From Cohnella laeviribosi DSM 21336 (GTDB taxonomy: Bacteria > Bacillota > Bacilli > Paenibacillales > Paenibacillaceae), in NCBI RefSeq assembly GCF_000378425.1, contig NZ_KB899840.1:1-47491 (forward strand): a stretch of 47,491 nucleotides of DNA. The letters are read 5' to 3'. The translations under genes and the position numbers were made by a program. The notes beneath the pieces are model-generated. The model ran no database searches. It saw nothing but the letters and a program-made list of their open reading frames with translations, and had not been told where the DNA came from. Within the stretch, counting starts at the first letter, position 1. The number at the start of each line of letters is the position of its first letter. This document shows, in pieces, positions 24,057-33,087 of this stretch.

Positions 24057-25642
24057 CGGAAAAGAAGATGGCGGCGCTCTTGTTCCTGGGCGTATTTGCG
24101 GCGGAATTCGCCGTTGGCTTCTATTACAGTTATGTTCTTGGCTACATGCACTTGGATGCGATGAGCCGTGTGGCCAACGCATACTATGTCCTGTTCAGCC
24201 GCGATCCGCATTTGGCGGCGATCGGTTTCGTTTGGCCGCCTCTGCCGAGCATGGTCGAACTCGCGTTCCTGGTGTTCAGTCCGCTTATTCCGGCGCTTGC
24301 ATCTGCGGGAGTCGCAGGCGTGCTGATGAGCTCCCTGTTTGCCGCGGCGACCTCGTCGTACTTGTTTTATGCGGGATGCCGTTTCGGGTTGGGGAAAGGG
24401 CCGAGTCTTGCCTTTTCCCTGTTGTATGCTTTCAATCCCTTGATTTTTTATTTTGGATTTACAGGGCTAAGCGACGCTCCTTTTAACTTTTTTCTCATTT
24501 ACATGATTATCCAATTTCTGTTCTGGTTGGACAATGACGAGCCGGGGCATTTGATCAAGGCGGGATTCAGCATGGCGATGGCCTTCTGGACCCGTTACGA
24601 AGCGGTTCCCCTCGGCGTCGCGGTGGCAGCCGGCAGCGTGGTTGCCATCCTTTTTATGAGAAGCTACAGCCAACTGCAGGGAGGCATCCGATACCGTTTT
24701 CGCGTCATCGAAGGGACCTGGTGCATTTTGTTGGCGCCCGCCGTTTATTCCGGGCTGATGTGGATCGGTTTCAATTACATTATTATGGACAACTCGTTGT
24801 ATTTCCTGAACTCGGAGTATTCCAATCTTGCGCAGGCTTCTCCGCTGAGCGAAGACCAGCGTTTTGCCGAATTGTTCGCCAGCCCGTTAAAATCGTTGAG
24901 CCTCGTCGTCCAAAAAACATCTTATTTTTCCATTCCGTTTTTGCTGGTGTGTCTGATCCGTCTGATGGAAAAACGGTTGTTCCGCTGGGACATGCTGATC
25001 CTGATCCTGCTGTTCGCGAGCATTCCGGCGCTTCAATGGCTCATGTTGCTGAAGGGAGCCAGCTTCGCCTGGTTTCGGTATTTCATGTATGTGCTCCCGC
25101 TTACCGTCGCCTGGATTCCGTATGAAATCAGCAAAACGAAATATAAAAAAACCATGGTTTCGATTGCCATGGCGGCCATGGTCATGAGCGCCGGCGTGCT
25201 CGGTTATGCCATTTCCGATCCGGAGATCGCCCCGGATGAACATACGACCCTTACTTTGGGTCTCTACTATGAAACGCAGAAGCAGGAAAAGCAGATCGCC
25301 AAAGACCTGGACAAGCATTATCCCGACAAAACGATCATGATGGATTCCGCGAGCGCCTACACGATTATCGTAAACACCAAGTATCCGAAACGCTTTCTCA
25401 TTACGAGCGACCGTACGTTCCGAAAATCCATGTCGGAGCCGTGGCGGCACGGCGTGGACTACATCCTGCTCCCCAAGCCGTCGCCCGGGGCGCCCCGAAG
25501 CACCATCAATTCCGTGTACCCGAACCTGTTCCAGCACGGAGCCGATTGGGCGCAGTTGGTGCAGGAGTACGCAAACGGAAACTGGCGGTTGTACAAAATC
25601 ATCGAACCCGAAAGCAGCCGGAATAGAGGTGGAAACACATGA
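24053..25642 (+). CDS. Polytopic membrane glycosyltransferase (GT39/ArnT-like)
   Basis: A 529-residue protein with about ten to twelve hydrophobic helices and a C-terminal soluble part. The early loop LDAMSRVANAYYVLFSRDPHLAAIGF followed by WPPLPSMVEL fits the first extracytoplasmic loop of polyprenyl-phosphate-dependent glycosyltransferases (GT-C fold), where an acidic residue is catalytic. Translation probably starts at GTG 24053, inside the upstream stop codon (GTGA overlap) with AAGGAGG seven bases before it. A longer frame extends into the preceding gene but has no ribosome binding site. It would transfer sugars from the lipid carrier made by the next gene product to an acceptor outside the membrane. 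Confidence 0.75.
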   Translation: MTEKKMAALLFLGVFAAEFAVGFYYSYVLGYMHLDAMSRVANAYYVLFSRDPHLAAIGFVWPPLPSMVELAFLVFSPLIPALASAGVAGVLMSSLFAAATSSYLFYAGCRFGLGKGPSLAFSLLYAFNPLIFYFGFTGLSDAPFNFFLIYMIIQFLFWLDNDEPGHLIKAGFSMAMAFWTRYEAVPLGVAVAAGSVVAILFMRSYSQLQGGIRYRFRVIEGTWCILLAPAVYSGLMWIGFNYIIMDNSLYFLNSEYSNLAQASPLSEDQRFAELFASPLKSLSLVVQKTSYFSIPFLLVCLIRLMEKRLFRWDMLILILLFASIPALQWLMLLKGASFAWFRYFMYVLPLTVAWIPYEISKTKYKKTMVSIAMAAMVMSAGVLGYAISDPEIAPDEHTTLTLGLYYETQKQEKQIAKDLDKHYPDKTIMMDSASAYTIIVNTKYPKRFLITSDRTFRKSMSEPWRHGVDYILLPKPSPGAPRSTINSVYPNLFQHGADWAQLVQEYANGNWRLYKIIEPESSRNRGGNT

Positions 25643-26601
25643 GCAAAGGCTCAATGGATCGAAGCCGTCCCGAAATCAGTGTCGTGATTCCCGCATATAA
25701 TGAGTCGGACGGAATATCCCGGACGGTCGGCGCCGTAACCGAGCATCTATCTTCGGTTTCGGATTCCTACGAGGTGATCATCGTCGACGACGGCTCGTCG
25801 GATTCGACATGGGAGGTCATCCGCCATGTCTCGGAAGCCGACCCTCGCATCCGGGGCATCCTCCTAAGCCGCAATTACGGGAAAGAAGCCGCAATCTGCG
25901 CCGGTCTGGAGCACGCCAGGGGCGACGCGGTTATCGTCATGGACGCCGACATGCAGCATCCTCCCGATCTGCTCGCCTCCATGGTCGCGGAATGGCGCAA
26001 CGGAGCGGAGATTGTGGAATGCGTCAAGAAAACGCGGGGATCGGAAACGGTGTTGAAGGCGGCGGGTTCCCGGTTGTTTTACAGATTGCTGAGCCTCATT
26101 ACGGGCCACGATCTGAGAGGCGCCACCGACTTTAAATTGCTCGACCGCAAAGTGTTGCAGGCTTGGCAGACGATGCCGGAGATCAATACCTTTTTCCGGG
26201 GAATGACGCAATGGATGGGTTATCGCCGGGTCAAGATCGAATTCGACGTCATGGAGCGGATCAACGGACCCAGCAGGTGGAGTTTATATGCTTTGATCAA
26301 GCTTGCGGTCGGGGCGATCATCTCCTTCTCCTCGCTTCCGCTGCGGGCCGTGAGTATTTTCGGCGTCTTCTTTTTGCTGGGTGCGGTTTTGCTGGGCGGA
26401 CAGACGTTGTTTCGAAAAATCACCGGCAGCGCGGTTACCGGTTTTACGACCGTCATCTTGCTTCAATTGATTATCGGAAGCATCATCATGGTCAGTTTGG
26501 GCATAATCGGTGAATATATCGCGGCGATTTACAATGAAATCAAAAGACGTCCCCGCTATTTGATCAGCACGACCGTAGGAGAAGGCCATGAGCGGCAATA
26601 A
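25639..26601 (+). CDS. Family 2 polyprenyl-phosphate glycosyltransferase (DPM1/GtrB-like)
   Basis: A 320-residue enzyme. The N-terminal GT2 domain shows ISVVIPAYNESDGI, VIIVDDGSSDST, LSRNYGKEAAICAGLEHA and the metal-binding DADMQHPP. Two C-terminal membrane helices (ISFSSLPLRAVSIFGVFFLLGAVL and VILLQLIIGSIIMVSLGIIGEY) match the GtrB/YkoT group. It transfers a sugar to undecaprenyl phosphate at the inner membrane face. It overlaps the upstream gene by four bases (ATGA) and is followed by a GtrA-type flippase, the classic pair. Confidence 0.88.
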   Translation: MSKGSMDRSRPEISVVIPAYNESDGISRTVGAVTEHLSSVSDSYEVIIVDDGSSDSTWEVIRHVSEADPRIRGILLSRNYGKEAAICAGLEHARGDAVIVMDADMQHPPDLLASMVAEWRNGAEIVECVKKTRGSETVLKAAGSRLFYRLLSLITGHDLRGATDFKLLDRKVLQAWQTMPEINTFFRGMTQWMGYRRVKIEFDVMERINGPSRWSLYALIKLAVGAIISFSSLPLRAVSIFGVFFLLGAVLLGGQTLFRKITGSAVTGFTTVILLQLIIGSIIMVSLGIIGEYIAAIYNEIKRRPRYLISTTVGEGHERQ

Positions 26602-27010
26602 CCGTTTGCTGAATATGCGAAAATTGATCAAGTACGCCGTGGTCGGGGTCGTCGGCACGCTCGTCCATTGGGGGATTCTCATCGGACTGGTCGAAGGGTT
26701 CGGGACCGAACCCGTCTATGCCACATCGATCGGATTTATCGCCACGGTGATCCTTTCCTTTTACCTGAATCTTTACTGGACGTTTTCCATTCGTGCGCAT
26801 TCGGCGGGGATCGCCGGCAGATGGGTTCGTTATGTCCTCGTGTCCGTCGGCGGCCTGTTGTTGAATTCGGGCTTGATGTACGTCGCCGTCCATTTATTGA
26901 ACTACGGCTATCTTTTCGGACAATCCGTGTCGCTTATTGCCGTTCCGGTTTTTAACTACGTGCTTCATTCGATTTGGACGTTTCGGACGACGGACAGCAC
27001 GCGGATATGA
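26588..27010 (+). CDS. GtrA-family membrane protein (lipid-linked sugar flippase)
   Basis: A 140-residue protein with four transmembrane helices and the GtrA pattern LIKYAVVGVVGTLVHWG near the N-terminus and FNYVLHSIWTF at the end. The family is thought to flip polyprenyl-phosphate sugars across the membrane. It overlaps the GtrB-like gene by 14 bases and is the last gene of the operon, so the pair probably supplies the lipid-linked sugar for the GT39-like enzyme. Confidence 0.85.
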   Translation: MSGNNRLLNMRKLIKYAVVGVVGTLVHWGILIGLVEGFGTEPVYATSIGFIATVILSFYLNLYWTFSIRAHSAGIAGRWVRYVLVSVGGLLLNSGLMYVAVHLLNYGYLFGQSVSLIAVPVFNYVLHSIWTFRTTDSTRI

Positions 27011-27139
27011 TCAATCAAGGCTCAGGATAAATGTTGGTCAATAGGCTACGTTCCGGCATACGGTGCATGTGGAGTGCTGAGTGTCGCTCGTAATGGGAAA
27101 ACAATTTCAGAGTCGCATTTACCTATAACTTAACCTGAC

Positions 27140-27175
27140 AAAGCCCAAGCGAGAGGCATGCCTGGGCTTTGTTTC
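27140..27175 (+). terminator. Intrinsic terminator of the glycosyltransferase operon
   Basis: AAAGCCCAAGC pairs with GCCTGGGCTTT around GAGAGGCAT, followed by a modest T-rich tract (GTTTCTT). It lies 130 bases after the GtrA gene. The surrounding 27011-27273 shows no supported gene. Confidence 0.65.
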
Positions 27176-27273
27176 TTGACGTTTACAATTTGACCGTCAT
27201 TTCCGCTATTTGATCATGGAGATGGTTGAACAAGTAGAAATTGCGTTTAGGAAAGGAAGTTAGTCGTTCCCAG

Positions 27274-27969
27274 CTATACCGCCAAATGCCGTCCCGCCGC
27301 TTCCTCGTCCAATTCGTCGACGGTTCCGGAAGCGACGATGACGCCTTTCTCCATGATGCAGAAATAGTCCGCTACGCTTTTGGCAAACTCGAAGCTTTGT
27401 TCCACCAGCAGAATCGCCATCGTTCCCGCCGCTTTCAGCTCGCGGATGACGTCCTGGATGTCGCTGACGATCGACGGCTGAATCCCTTCGGTCGGTTCGT
27501 CCAGCACGAGCAGCTTCGGGCTTGCGGCGAGCGCCCGCGCGAAAGCGAGCTGCTGCTGCTGTCCGCCGCTCAGATCGCCGCCCCGGCGGTTCATCATTTC
27601 CTTCAGCGCCGGGAAGCGGGCGACGGCTTCTTCGGGAACGTCCCGTCTGCCGTCCCGGGCCGCTTCAAGCCCTAGCAGCAGATTGTCCCTGACGCTGAGC
27701 TGCGCGAAAATTTCCCTTCCCTGCGGCACATAGCCGATGCCTTGACGGGCCCGGGCGCCGGGAGCGGAGCGGGTGAGATCCTTGCCTTCGAAGCGGATGC
27801 GGCCTTCCCGCGCGCGGATGATCCCCATCAGCGTCTTCACCAAGGTCGTCTTGCCGGTGCCGTTGCGCCCCATGAGACAGACCACTTTGCCGGCCGGCAC
27901 TTCGAGGTTGACGCCCCGCAGCACAATGCTTTCCCCGTACCCGGAGACGAGATGTTCGACGTTGAGCAT
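27274..27969 (-). CDS. urtE: Urea ABC transporter ATPase UrtE
   Basis: A 231-residue LivF-type ATPase. Walker A is GRNGTGKTTL, the signature is LSGGQQQQLAFARAL, Walker B is LLVLDEPTEG and the switch histidine position reads ILLVEQ, as is usual for LivF/UrtE. GYVPQGREIFAQLSVRDNLLLGL is the Q-loop region typical of UrtE. It is the last gene of the minus-strand urea uptake operon; urtD ends one base upstream of its ATG. It powers high-affinity urea uptake with UrtD. Confidence 0.9.
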   Translation of the reverse strand: MLNVEHLVSGYGESIVLRGVNLEVPAGKVVCLMGRNGTGKTTLVKTLMGIIRAREGRIRFEGKDLTRSAPGARARQGIGYVPQGREIFAQLSVRDNLLLGLEAARDGRRDVPEEAVARFPALKEMMNRRGGDLSGGQQQQLAFARALAASPKLLVLDEPTEGIQPSIVSDIQDVIRELKAAGTMAILLVEQSFEFAKSVADYFCIMEKGVIVASGTVDELDEEAAGRHLAV

Positions 27970-27970
27970 G

Positions 27971-28738
27971 TTACACCGCCTTCTTGCCGAGATAGACTTC
28001 CGCCACCCGGGCGTCCGCGCGCACTTCCTCGATGGTGCCCTCCGCGAGCAGGGAGCCTTCGTGCATGACGGTCACCCGGCTGGAAAATTTCCGGACGAAC
28101 TCCATATCGTGCTCCACGATGACCACCGTTCTTTTTTTCGCGATTTCCTGCAGCAGTTCGCCCGTTTTGTCCGTCTCCCGGTCGGTCATCCCCGCCACCG
28201 GCTCGTCGAGCAGCAGTACGCGAGGTCCCTGGATCAGCATCATCCCGATTTCAAGCCACTGCTTCTCCCCGTGCGACAGGCTGCCGGCACGCCACGATGC
28301 CTTGTCGGCGAGGCCGATCAGTTCCAGCTCGCGTTCGATCATCTCCCGCTGTTCCGCGGTCGTCTTGGCGAACAAAGCGGCCATGATCCCGCGTTTTTGC
28401 GACATCGCGATTTCCATATTGTCCCGAACCGTCAGATTGGAGAACACGGACGGCGCCTGGAATTTGCGGCCGATGCCGAGCTCCGCGATCCGATGCTCCT
28501 CTTTGCGGGCAATATCAATCGGCTCCGCCCGATGCTCCGGGTAATAGAGGATTTTGCCCGAAGCGGGCTTTACTTTGCCGCAGATCGCGTCGAGCAGCGT
28601 CGTCTTGCCGGCCCCGTTCGGGCCGATCAGGAAGCGCAGCTCCCCTTCGGTTAAGGAAAAGTCCATCTCTTTCACCGCATGGAAGCCGTCAAAGCTGACG
28701 GTTACTTTTTCCAAGGACAGCACGAGGCTGGGTTTCAT
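27971..28738 (-). CDS. urtD: Urea ABC transporter ATPase UrtD
   Basis: A 255-residue LivG-type ATPase. Walker A is [12 protein letters not shown], the signature [15 protein letters not shown] is the variant typical of UrtD, Walker B is [11 protein letters not shown] and the switch region [11 protein letters not shown]. Its 5' end overlaps urtC by about 50 bases. Pairing with UrtE gives the ATPase heterodimer. The signature [13 protein letters not shown] clearly separates UrtD from ordinary amino acid LivG proteins. Confidence 0.9.
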   Translation of the reverse strand: MKPSLVLSLEKVTVSFDGFHAVKEMDFSLTEGELRFLIGPNGAGKTTLLDAICGKVKPASGKILYYPEHRAEPIDIARKEEHRIAELGIGRKFQAPSVFSNLTVRDNMEIAMSQKRGIMAALFAKTTAEQREMIERELELIGLADKASWRAGSLSHGEKQWLEIGMMLIQGPRVLLLDEPVAGMTDRETDKTGELLQEIAKKRTVVIVEHDMEFVRKFSSRVTVMHEGSLLAEGTIEEVRADARVAEVYLGKKAV

Positions 28739-29792
28739 AAGCGGACACCTTCTTCCGGAAAAATGCGCCGGTCCGGCCGATCAGACCCATCAATCCGCCC
28801 GGCAGGAAGACGACGACAACGACAAACAATCCTCCGAGCAGCAGCGGCCAGAATTCGGGGTACATTTCGCTGAGCGAGCTTTTGGCCCCGTTCATCGCGA
28901 TGGCGCCGATTGCCGCGCCGATCAGCGTGCCCCGGCCGCCGATCGCCACCCACAGCACCATTTCGATGGAGGGGACGATGCCGATCATGGAAGGCGAAAT
29001 GATGCCGACGTGCAGGACGAACAGGACGCCCGCCAGGCCGGCGAACGCGGCGGACAGGCAGAATACGAACATTTTGTAGGCGGCCGGGTCGTAACCGATG
29101 AACCGGACGCGGTTCTCTCCGTCGCGAATCGCCTCCAGCACGCGGGCGAACCGGGTGCCGACGAGCCAGCGCGACAGCAGCAGGACGAGGACGAGGACGC
29201 CGGCCGTGATGAAATACAGGTACGTTTTCATAATGGGATCGGACAGCGAATAGCCGAGCAGCGACCGAAACCCCGTGATGCCGTTCGTCCCGCCGGTGTA
29301 CGCCTGCTGGCCGACGATCAGGGTGACCGCGATGATGACGAGCGCCTGGGTCAGAATCGAAAAGTAAGTGCCGCGAATCCGGTTGCGGAAGGTGAAAAAG
29401 CCGAGCGCGAACGCCAGCAGCACCGGAAGCAGCACGGCCATCAGCAAGGCGAACCCCAGATGTTGAAACGGCACCCAGAACCAGGGAAGATGCGTCAAGC
29501 CGCTCCATTCCATAAAGTCGGGAAGCCGTCCGCCGCTCGCCTCCAGCTTCAGGTACATCGCCATGCAGTAGGCGCCGAGTCCGAAAAATACTCCCTGACC
29601 GAGGCTGAGAATGCCGGTGTAGCCCCAGATTAGGTCCAGACCGACGGCCAAAACGGCAAACGCCAAAAACTTCGACAACAGGTTCAAGCGGAAGTCCGAA
29701 AGGACAAACGGTGCGGCCAGCAGCAGGACGAGGACGGCCGCGTATCCGGCGAGCAGCAGCGGCCGGGGCAACGCTCGAATTTTCGGGTACAT
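28689..29792 (-). CDS. urtC: Urea ABC transporter permease UrtC
   Basis: A 367-residue LivM-type permease with about ten membrane helices. [30 protein letters not shown] and [12 protein letters not shown] are typical of UrtC. The segment [21 protein letters not shown] contains the cytoplasmic coupling loop. ATG is preceded by GAGGAGG. It pairs with UrtB to form the membrane channel. Confidence 0.9.
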   Translation of the reverse strand: MYPKIRALPRPLLLAGYAAVLVLLLAAPFVLSDFRLNLLSKFLAFAVLAVGLDLIWGYTGILSLGQGVFFGLGAYCMAMYLKLEASGGRLPDFMEWSGLTHLPWFWVPFQHLGFALLMAVLLPVLLAFALGFFTFRNRIRGTYFSILTQALVIIAVTLIVGQQAYTGGTNGITGFRSLLGYSLSDPIMKTYLYFITAGVLVLVLLLSRWLVGTRFARVLEAIRDGENRVRFIGYDPAAYKMFVFCLSAAFAGLAGVLFVLHVGIISPSMIGIVPSIEMVLWVAIGGRGTLIGAAIGAIAMNGAKSSLSEMYPEFWPLLLGGLFVVVVVFLPGGLMGLIGRTGAFFRKKVSAYETQPRAVLGKSNRQL

Positions 29793-29810
29793 GTCGCACC
29801 TCCTCTTTTC

Positions 29811-30716
29811 TTAGTCGAGCGAACGGGTTCGCATGGCCGCCAGCCCCATCGGTTTCCATTGCAGAAACGCCACGACGCACGCGAACACGAGCACTTTGCC
29901 GAGCGAGGCGTTCGTCCACGCTTCGAACAAGGTGTTGGCCAGGCCGATGCCGAGCGCTCCCGCGAACGTGCCGATCAGCTTTCCGACGCCGCCCATCACG
30001 ACGACCATAAAGGCGTCGACGATGTAGTACGTGCCGAGCGACGGCCCGATCGGTCCCATCAGCGTCAGCGCGCAGCCAGCGATGCCGGCGATGCCGGAGC
30101 CGAGCGCGAAGGTGAGGGCGTCGACGCGCCGGGTGGAGATGCCGAGGCAGGCGGCCATGTCCCGGTTCTGCATCACGGCCCGCATCCGCCGGCCTTCCGC
30201 GCTCCGGTAAATATACAGATACATGCCGGCAAGGACGACGGCGACGAGCGCGATGATGAACAATCGTTTGTAAGGCAGCAAAACGCCGCCGGCTGCCTGC
30301 CACCCTCCATCGAGCCAGGAGGGGCTGATGACGGCCACGTTCGGCGCTCCGAACACGGATCTGGCCAGTTGCTGAAGCATCATGCCGACGCCCCATGTGG
30401 CGAGCAGGCTGTCCAACGGCCTGCCGTACAGGAAGCGGATGAGCGCCGTTTCCAGAACAAGCCCGATCAGCGCCGACACAACGAAAGATACTAGAAGCGC
30501 CAAGATAAAGTAGCTGTCGAACCAGGAGGCGGGCAAATAGTCCTTGAACAGGTTCTGAGTGATATACGCCGCGTAGGCGCCGGCCATCATGAGCTCTCCG
30601 TGCGCCATATTAATGACGTTCATGAGCCCGAACGTGACGGCAAGGCCCAGCGCGATCAACAGCAGGATGGAACCGGCGCTTAAGCCGTTGAACAATTGCA
30701 AGGCGAACGCTTCCAT
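29811..30716 (-). CDS. urtB: Urea ABC transporter permease UrtB
   Basis: A 301-residue LivH-type permease. [21 protein letters not shown] and [13 protein letters not shown] are hallmark UrtB segments, with [32 protein letters not shown] near the end. I prefer the ATG at 30714-30716 because AAGGAG lies ten bases upstream; an ATG nine bases earlier sits almost on the ribosome binding site. It lies after urtA, separated by a hairpin. Confidence 0.9.
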   Translation of the reverse strand: MEAFALQLFNGLSAGSILLLIALGLAVTFGLMNVINMAHGELMMAGAYAAYITQNLFKDYLPASWFDSYFILALLVSFVVSALIGLVLETALIRFLYGRPLDSLLATWGVGMMLQQLARSVFGAPNVAVISPSWLDGGWQAAGGVLLPYKRLFIIALVAVVLAGMYLYIYRSAEGRRMRAVMQNRDMAACLGISTRRVDALTFALGSGIAGIAGCALTLMGPIGPSLGTYYIVDAFMVVVMGGVGKLIGTFAGALGIGLANTLFEAWTNASLGKVLVFACVVAFLQWKPMGLAAMRTRSLD

Positions 30717-30754
30717 CTTCCTCATTCTCCTTCCTGCCGGTCGTAATCATGAAA

Positions 30755-30783
30755 CGGCAGCCGGCCGGGTGGCCGGTCTGCCG
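30755..30783 (-). promoter_or_regulatory. Hairpin between urtA and urtB
   Basis: CGGCAGCCGGCC pairs with GGCCGG-t-CTGCCG around GGGT, a very stable stem with one bulge. On the minus strand it is followed only by TTT, so it is at best a weak terminator. It may lower urtBCDE expression relative to the abundant binding protein or protect the urtA mRNA end. Confidence 0.6.
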
Positions 30784-30810
30784 CTTCCGGCAAGCTTCCG
30801 CGCGGCAAAA

Positions 30811-32106
30811 TCAGCCTCCGTTGCCGAGCCCTTGGGCCCAATCGTAGCCTTTGAGGTACGGATCGGGCTTCACCGGATCTGGCGTCGACCAGACTTCCTT
30901 GAATTGCCCGTCCGGCTGCACTTCGCCGATCCGGACCTTTTTGTAAAGGTGCTGCGTCTCTCCGTCGATCGTCACTTTCCCTTCCGGGGCGTTGAATTCG
31001 ATCCCCTTGGCGGCTTCGCGCACTTTGTCCACGTCGGTGGAACCTGCTTTCTCGACGGCCGCCGCCCACAGGTACACCGCGTTGTAACCGGCCTCGATCG
31101 GGTCGGCCGTTACCCGGTCCTGACCGTATTTCTCCTTGTAAGCGGCCACGAATGTTTTATTTTCCGGCGTGTCGGTCGTCTGATAATAGTTCCATGCCGC
31201 GTAATGGCCGGCCAGCACGTCGGCGCCGATCCCTTTGATTTCCTCTTCGGCCACACTGACGGACATGACCGGAATGTCCTTGGCCGTAATGCCCGCGTCT
31301 TTCAGCTGCTTGAAGAACGCGACGTTGCTGTCCCCGTTCAGCGTGTTGTAGATGACGTCGGGTTTGGCCGCTTTGATTTTGGAAATGACGGTGCTGAATT
31401 CGGTGTGCCCGAGCGGGGTATATTCTTCGCCGACCGTCTGTCCGCCTTCGGCCGCAAGCTGGGCTTTGATGATTTTGTTCGCCGTGCGGGGGAAGACGTA
31501 GTCGGAGCCGAGCAGGAAAAATTTCGTTCCTTTGTTCTGAAGCAGCCACGTGACGGACGGAACGATTTGCTGGTTCGTGGTGGCGCCGGTGTAGAAAATG
31601 TTTTTGGACGATTCGAGCCCTTCGTACTGAACGGGGTACCAGAGCAGTCCGTTAAGCTCCTCGAACACCGGGAGCATCGCTTTGCGGCTTGCCGATGTCC
31701 AGCCTCCGAATACGGCGGCCGCTTTATCCTGCGAGAGCAGCTTGCGCGCTTTCTCGGCGAACGTCGGCCAGTCGGAAGCGCCGTCTTCGACAATCGCCTC
31801 GATTTTTTTGCCGAGCACGCCGCCTTTCGCGTTGATTTCTTCGATCGCCAGCTCTTCCGCCTCCTTGACGGACACTTCGCTGATCGCCATCGTGCCGCTC
31901 AAGGAATGCAGGATGCCGACCTTGATCGTATCTCCCGATTCCGATGCGCTCCCCGACCCGGACGGCGACGCCGCCGGCGAGCCTCCGCTTGATGCGGCGG
32001 CCGGACTGCCGGACCCGCTTTCGTTTGCTTTCTGCGCACAGCCGGCCAGAACGACCGAGAGGATCAGAATGAAAGCCGCCGCCCCATGAAACATGCCTTT
32101 CTTCAA
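30811..32106 (-). CDS. urtA: Urea-binding lipoprotein UrtA
   Basis: A 431-residue periplasmic-binding-fold lipoprotein. The signal peptide ends in the lipobox LAGC (about residues 20-23), followed by a Ser/Gly/Ala-rich linker that keeps the domain away from the membrane. Typical UrtA segments are [44 protein letters not shown] and [15 protein letters not shown]. The start is a TTG at 32104-32106 with AAAGGAG nine bases upstream; the codons after it supply the lysines of the signal peptide. It is the first gene of the operon, divergent from urease, from a strong promoter overlapped by a TnrA/GlnR-like box. Confidence 0.93.
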   Translation of the reverse strand: MKKGMFHGAAAFILILSVVLAGCAQKANESGSGSPAAASSGGSPAASPSGSGSASESGDTIKVGILHSLSGTMAISEVSVKEAEELAIEEINAKGGVLGKKIEAIVEDGASDWPTFAEKARKLLSQDKAAAVFGGWTSASRKAMLPVFEELNGLLWYPVQYEGLESSKNIFYTGATTNQQIVPSVTWLLQNKGTKFFLLGSDYVFPRTANKIIKAQLAAEGGQTVGEEYTPLGHTEFSTVISKIKAAKPDVIYNTLNGDSNVAFFKQLKDAGITAKDIPVMSVSVAEEEIKGIGADVLAGHYAAWNYYQTTDTPENKTFVAAYKEKYGQDRVTADPIEAGYNAVYLWAAAVEKAGSTDVDKVREAAKGIEFNAPEGKVTIDGETQHLYKKVRIGEVQPDGQFKEVWSTPDPVKPDPYLKGYDWAQGLGNGG

Positions 32107-32203
32107 CCGCGCCCACTCCTTTTTTTGTTCTCAAAAATACGAACATTGTCCGATCCGCTCTCTGTTATGTGCGGTTATGTGCGGAACAACAATCGTTGAG
32201 CGT

Positions 32204-32232
32204 ATTATAGGCAAGAAAAAAATGTATGTCAA
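32204..32232 (-). promoter_or_regulatory. Sigma-A promoter of the urt operon
   Basis: On the minus strand TTGACA (32227-32232) and TATAAT (32204-32209) are both consensus, with a 17-bp spacer. The start point near 32197 gives a leader of about 90 nt, which contains two tandem copies of a 10-bp unit (TTATGTGCGG on the plus strand, 32165-32184). It is one of the strongest promoters in the window. Confidence 0.85.
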
Positions 32233-32243
32233 TAAATATAACA
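32227..32243. promoter_or_regulatory. TnrA/GlnR-like box overlapping the urtA -35
   Basis: TGTCAATAAATATAACA matches the box TGTNANAWWWTNTNACA at all but one fixed position. It covers the -35 hexamer of the urtA promoter, a place where binding would repress, as GlnR does when nitrogen is plentiful. Confidence 0.6.
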
Positions 32244-32363
32244 TATAACACGGAATACGGCTTTTTCCATTGGTGAAAATTCGAATAAAATAACGAATAA
32301 TGTAATAAATTTAGAAAGATATTGCGGTAAAAACAAAAAATGATTTTCATTACTCGTAATTTA

Positions 32364-32380
32364 TGTTACAAATAATTACA
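32364..32380. promoter_or_regulatory. TnrA/GlnR-like box upstream of urease
   Basis: TGTTACAAATAATTACA matches TGTNANAWWWTNTNACA with a single mismatch. It lies 29-45 bases before the ureA start. The urease promoter itself was not clear, so repression or activation cannot be told. The AT-rich 32107-32408 gap holds no other gene. Confidence 0.6.
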
Positions 32381-32408
32381 CAATACCATTGGCGAGAAGG
32401 AGGTTTCC

Positions 32409-32711
32409 ATGCGCTTCACCGAGAGGGAAAAGGAAAAGCTGCTGATTACGGTTGCCGCCGATCTGGCCCGGCGTCGCAAGGAACGGGGGCTCAAACTGAA
32501 TGTTCCCGAAGCGCTCGCTCTGCTGACGGCGGAATTGATGGAGCGGGCCCGCGACGGGATGAGCGTGTCCGCGCTCATGAGCGCCGGGGGCGAAATTTTG
32601 CGCCGGGAGGACTGCATGGAAGGCGTCCCGGAGATGATCACGGAGGTGCAGGTGGAGGCGACGTTCCCGGACGGAACGAAGCTGGTCACCGTGCACGAGC
32701 CGATTCGATAG
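32409..32711 (+). CDS. ureA: Urease gamma subunit
   Basis: A 100-residue UreA. Recognisable segments are [39 protein letters not shown] and [20 protein letters not shown] at the end, the last being nearly invariant. GAAGGAGG lies before ATG. With UreB and UreC it makes the three-subunit bacterial urease that hydrolyses urea to ammonia and carbamate in the cytoplasm. Confidence 0.97.
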   Translation: MRFTEREKEKLLITVAADLARRRKERGLKLNVPEALALLTAELMERARDGMSVSALMSAGGEILRREDCMEGVPEMITEVQVEATFPDGTKLVTVHEPIR

Positions 32712-32721
32712 GGGGAGACGC

Positions 32722-33087
32722 ATGATACCGGGAGAGTACCGAACGAAGGAAGGGACGATCGCCATCAACGAAGGGCGCCGGCAAATCCGCCTGCTCGTCA
32801 CCAACCGGGGAGACCGTCCGGTGCAGGTCGGATCGCACTTCCACTTCTTCGAGACGAACCGCGCGCTGGCGTTCGACCGGGCGGCCGCTTACGGCATGAG
32901 GCTCGACATTCCGGCCGGAACGGCGGTGCGCTTCGAGCCCGGCGAGGAGAAGCCGGTCGTCCTGACCGATTTCGGCGGGAATCGGCGCGTCTACGGCTTC
33001 GCCGGCCTGGTGTCCGGTCCGCTCGATCCGAAGCCGGACCCGAAGCGGCTGAACGGCATTCTCGGCAGTTGGGAGGGGAACGGCTGA
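32722..33087 (+). CDS. ureB: Urease beta subunit
   Basis: A 121-residue UreB. Typical segments are MIPGEY at the start, [49 protein letters not shown] and [19 protein letters not shown] precedes ATG. Its stop overlaps the ureC start by one base (TGATG). Confidence 0.97.
   Translation: MIPGEYRTKEGTIAINEGRRQIRLLVTNRGDRPVQVGSHFHFFETNRALAFDRAAAYGMRLDIPAGTAVRFEPGEEKPVVLTDFGGNRRVYGFAGLVSGPLDPKPDPKRLNGILGSWEGNG

Noticed and set aside
27190..27263. Short coding frame (MEMVEQVEIAFRKGS region)
   Set aside because: Too short, no recognisable family and no ribosome binding site; could be a remnant but cannot be supported.
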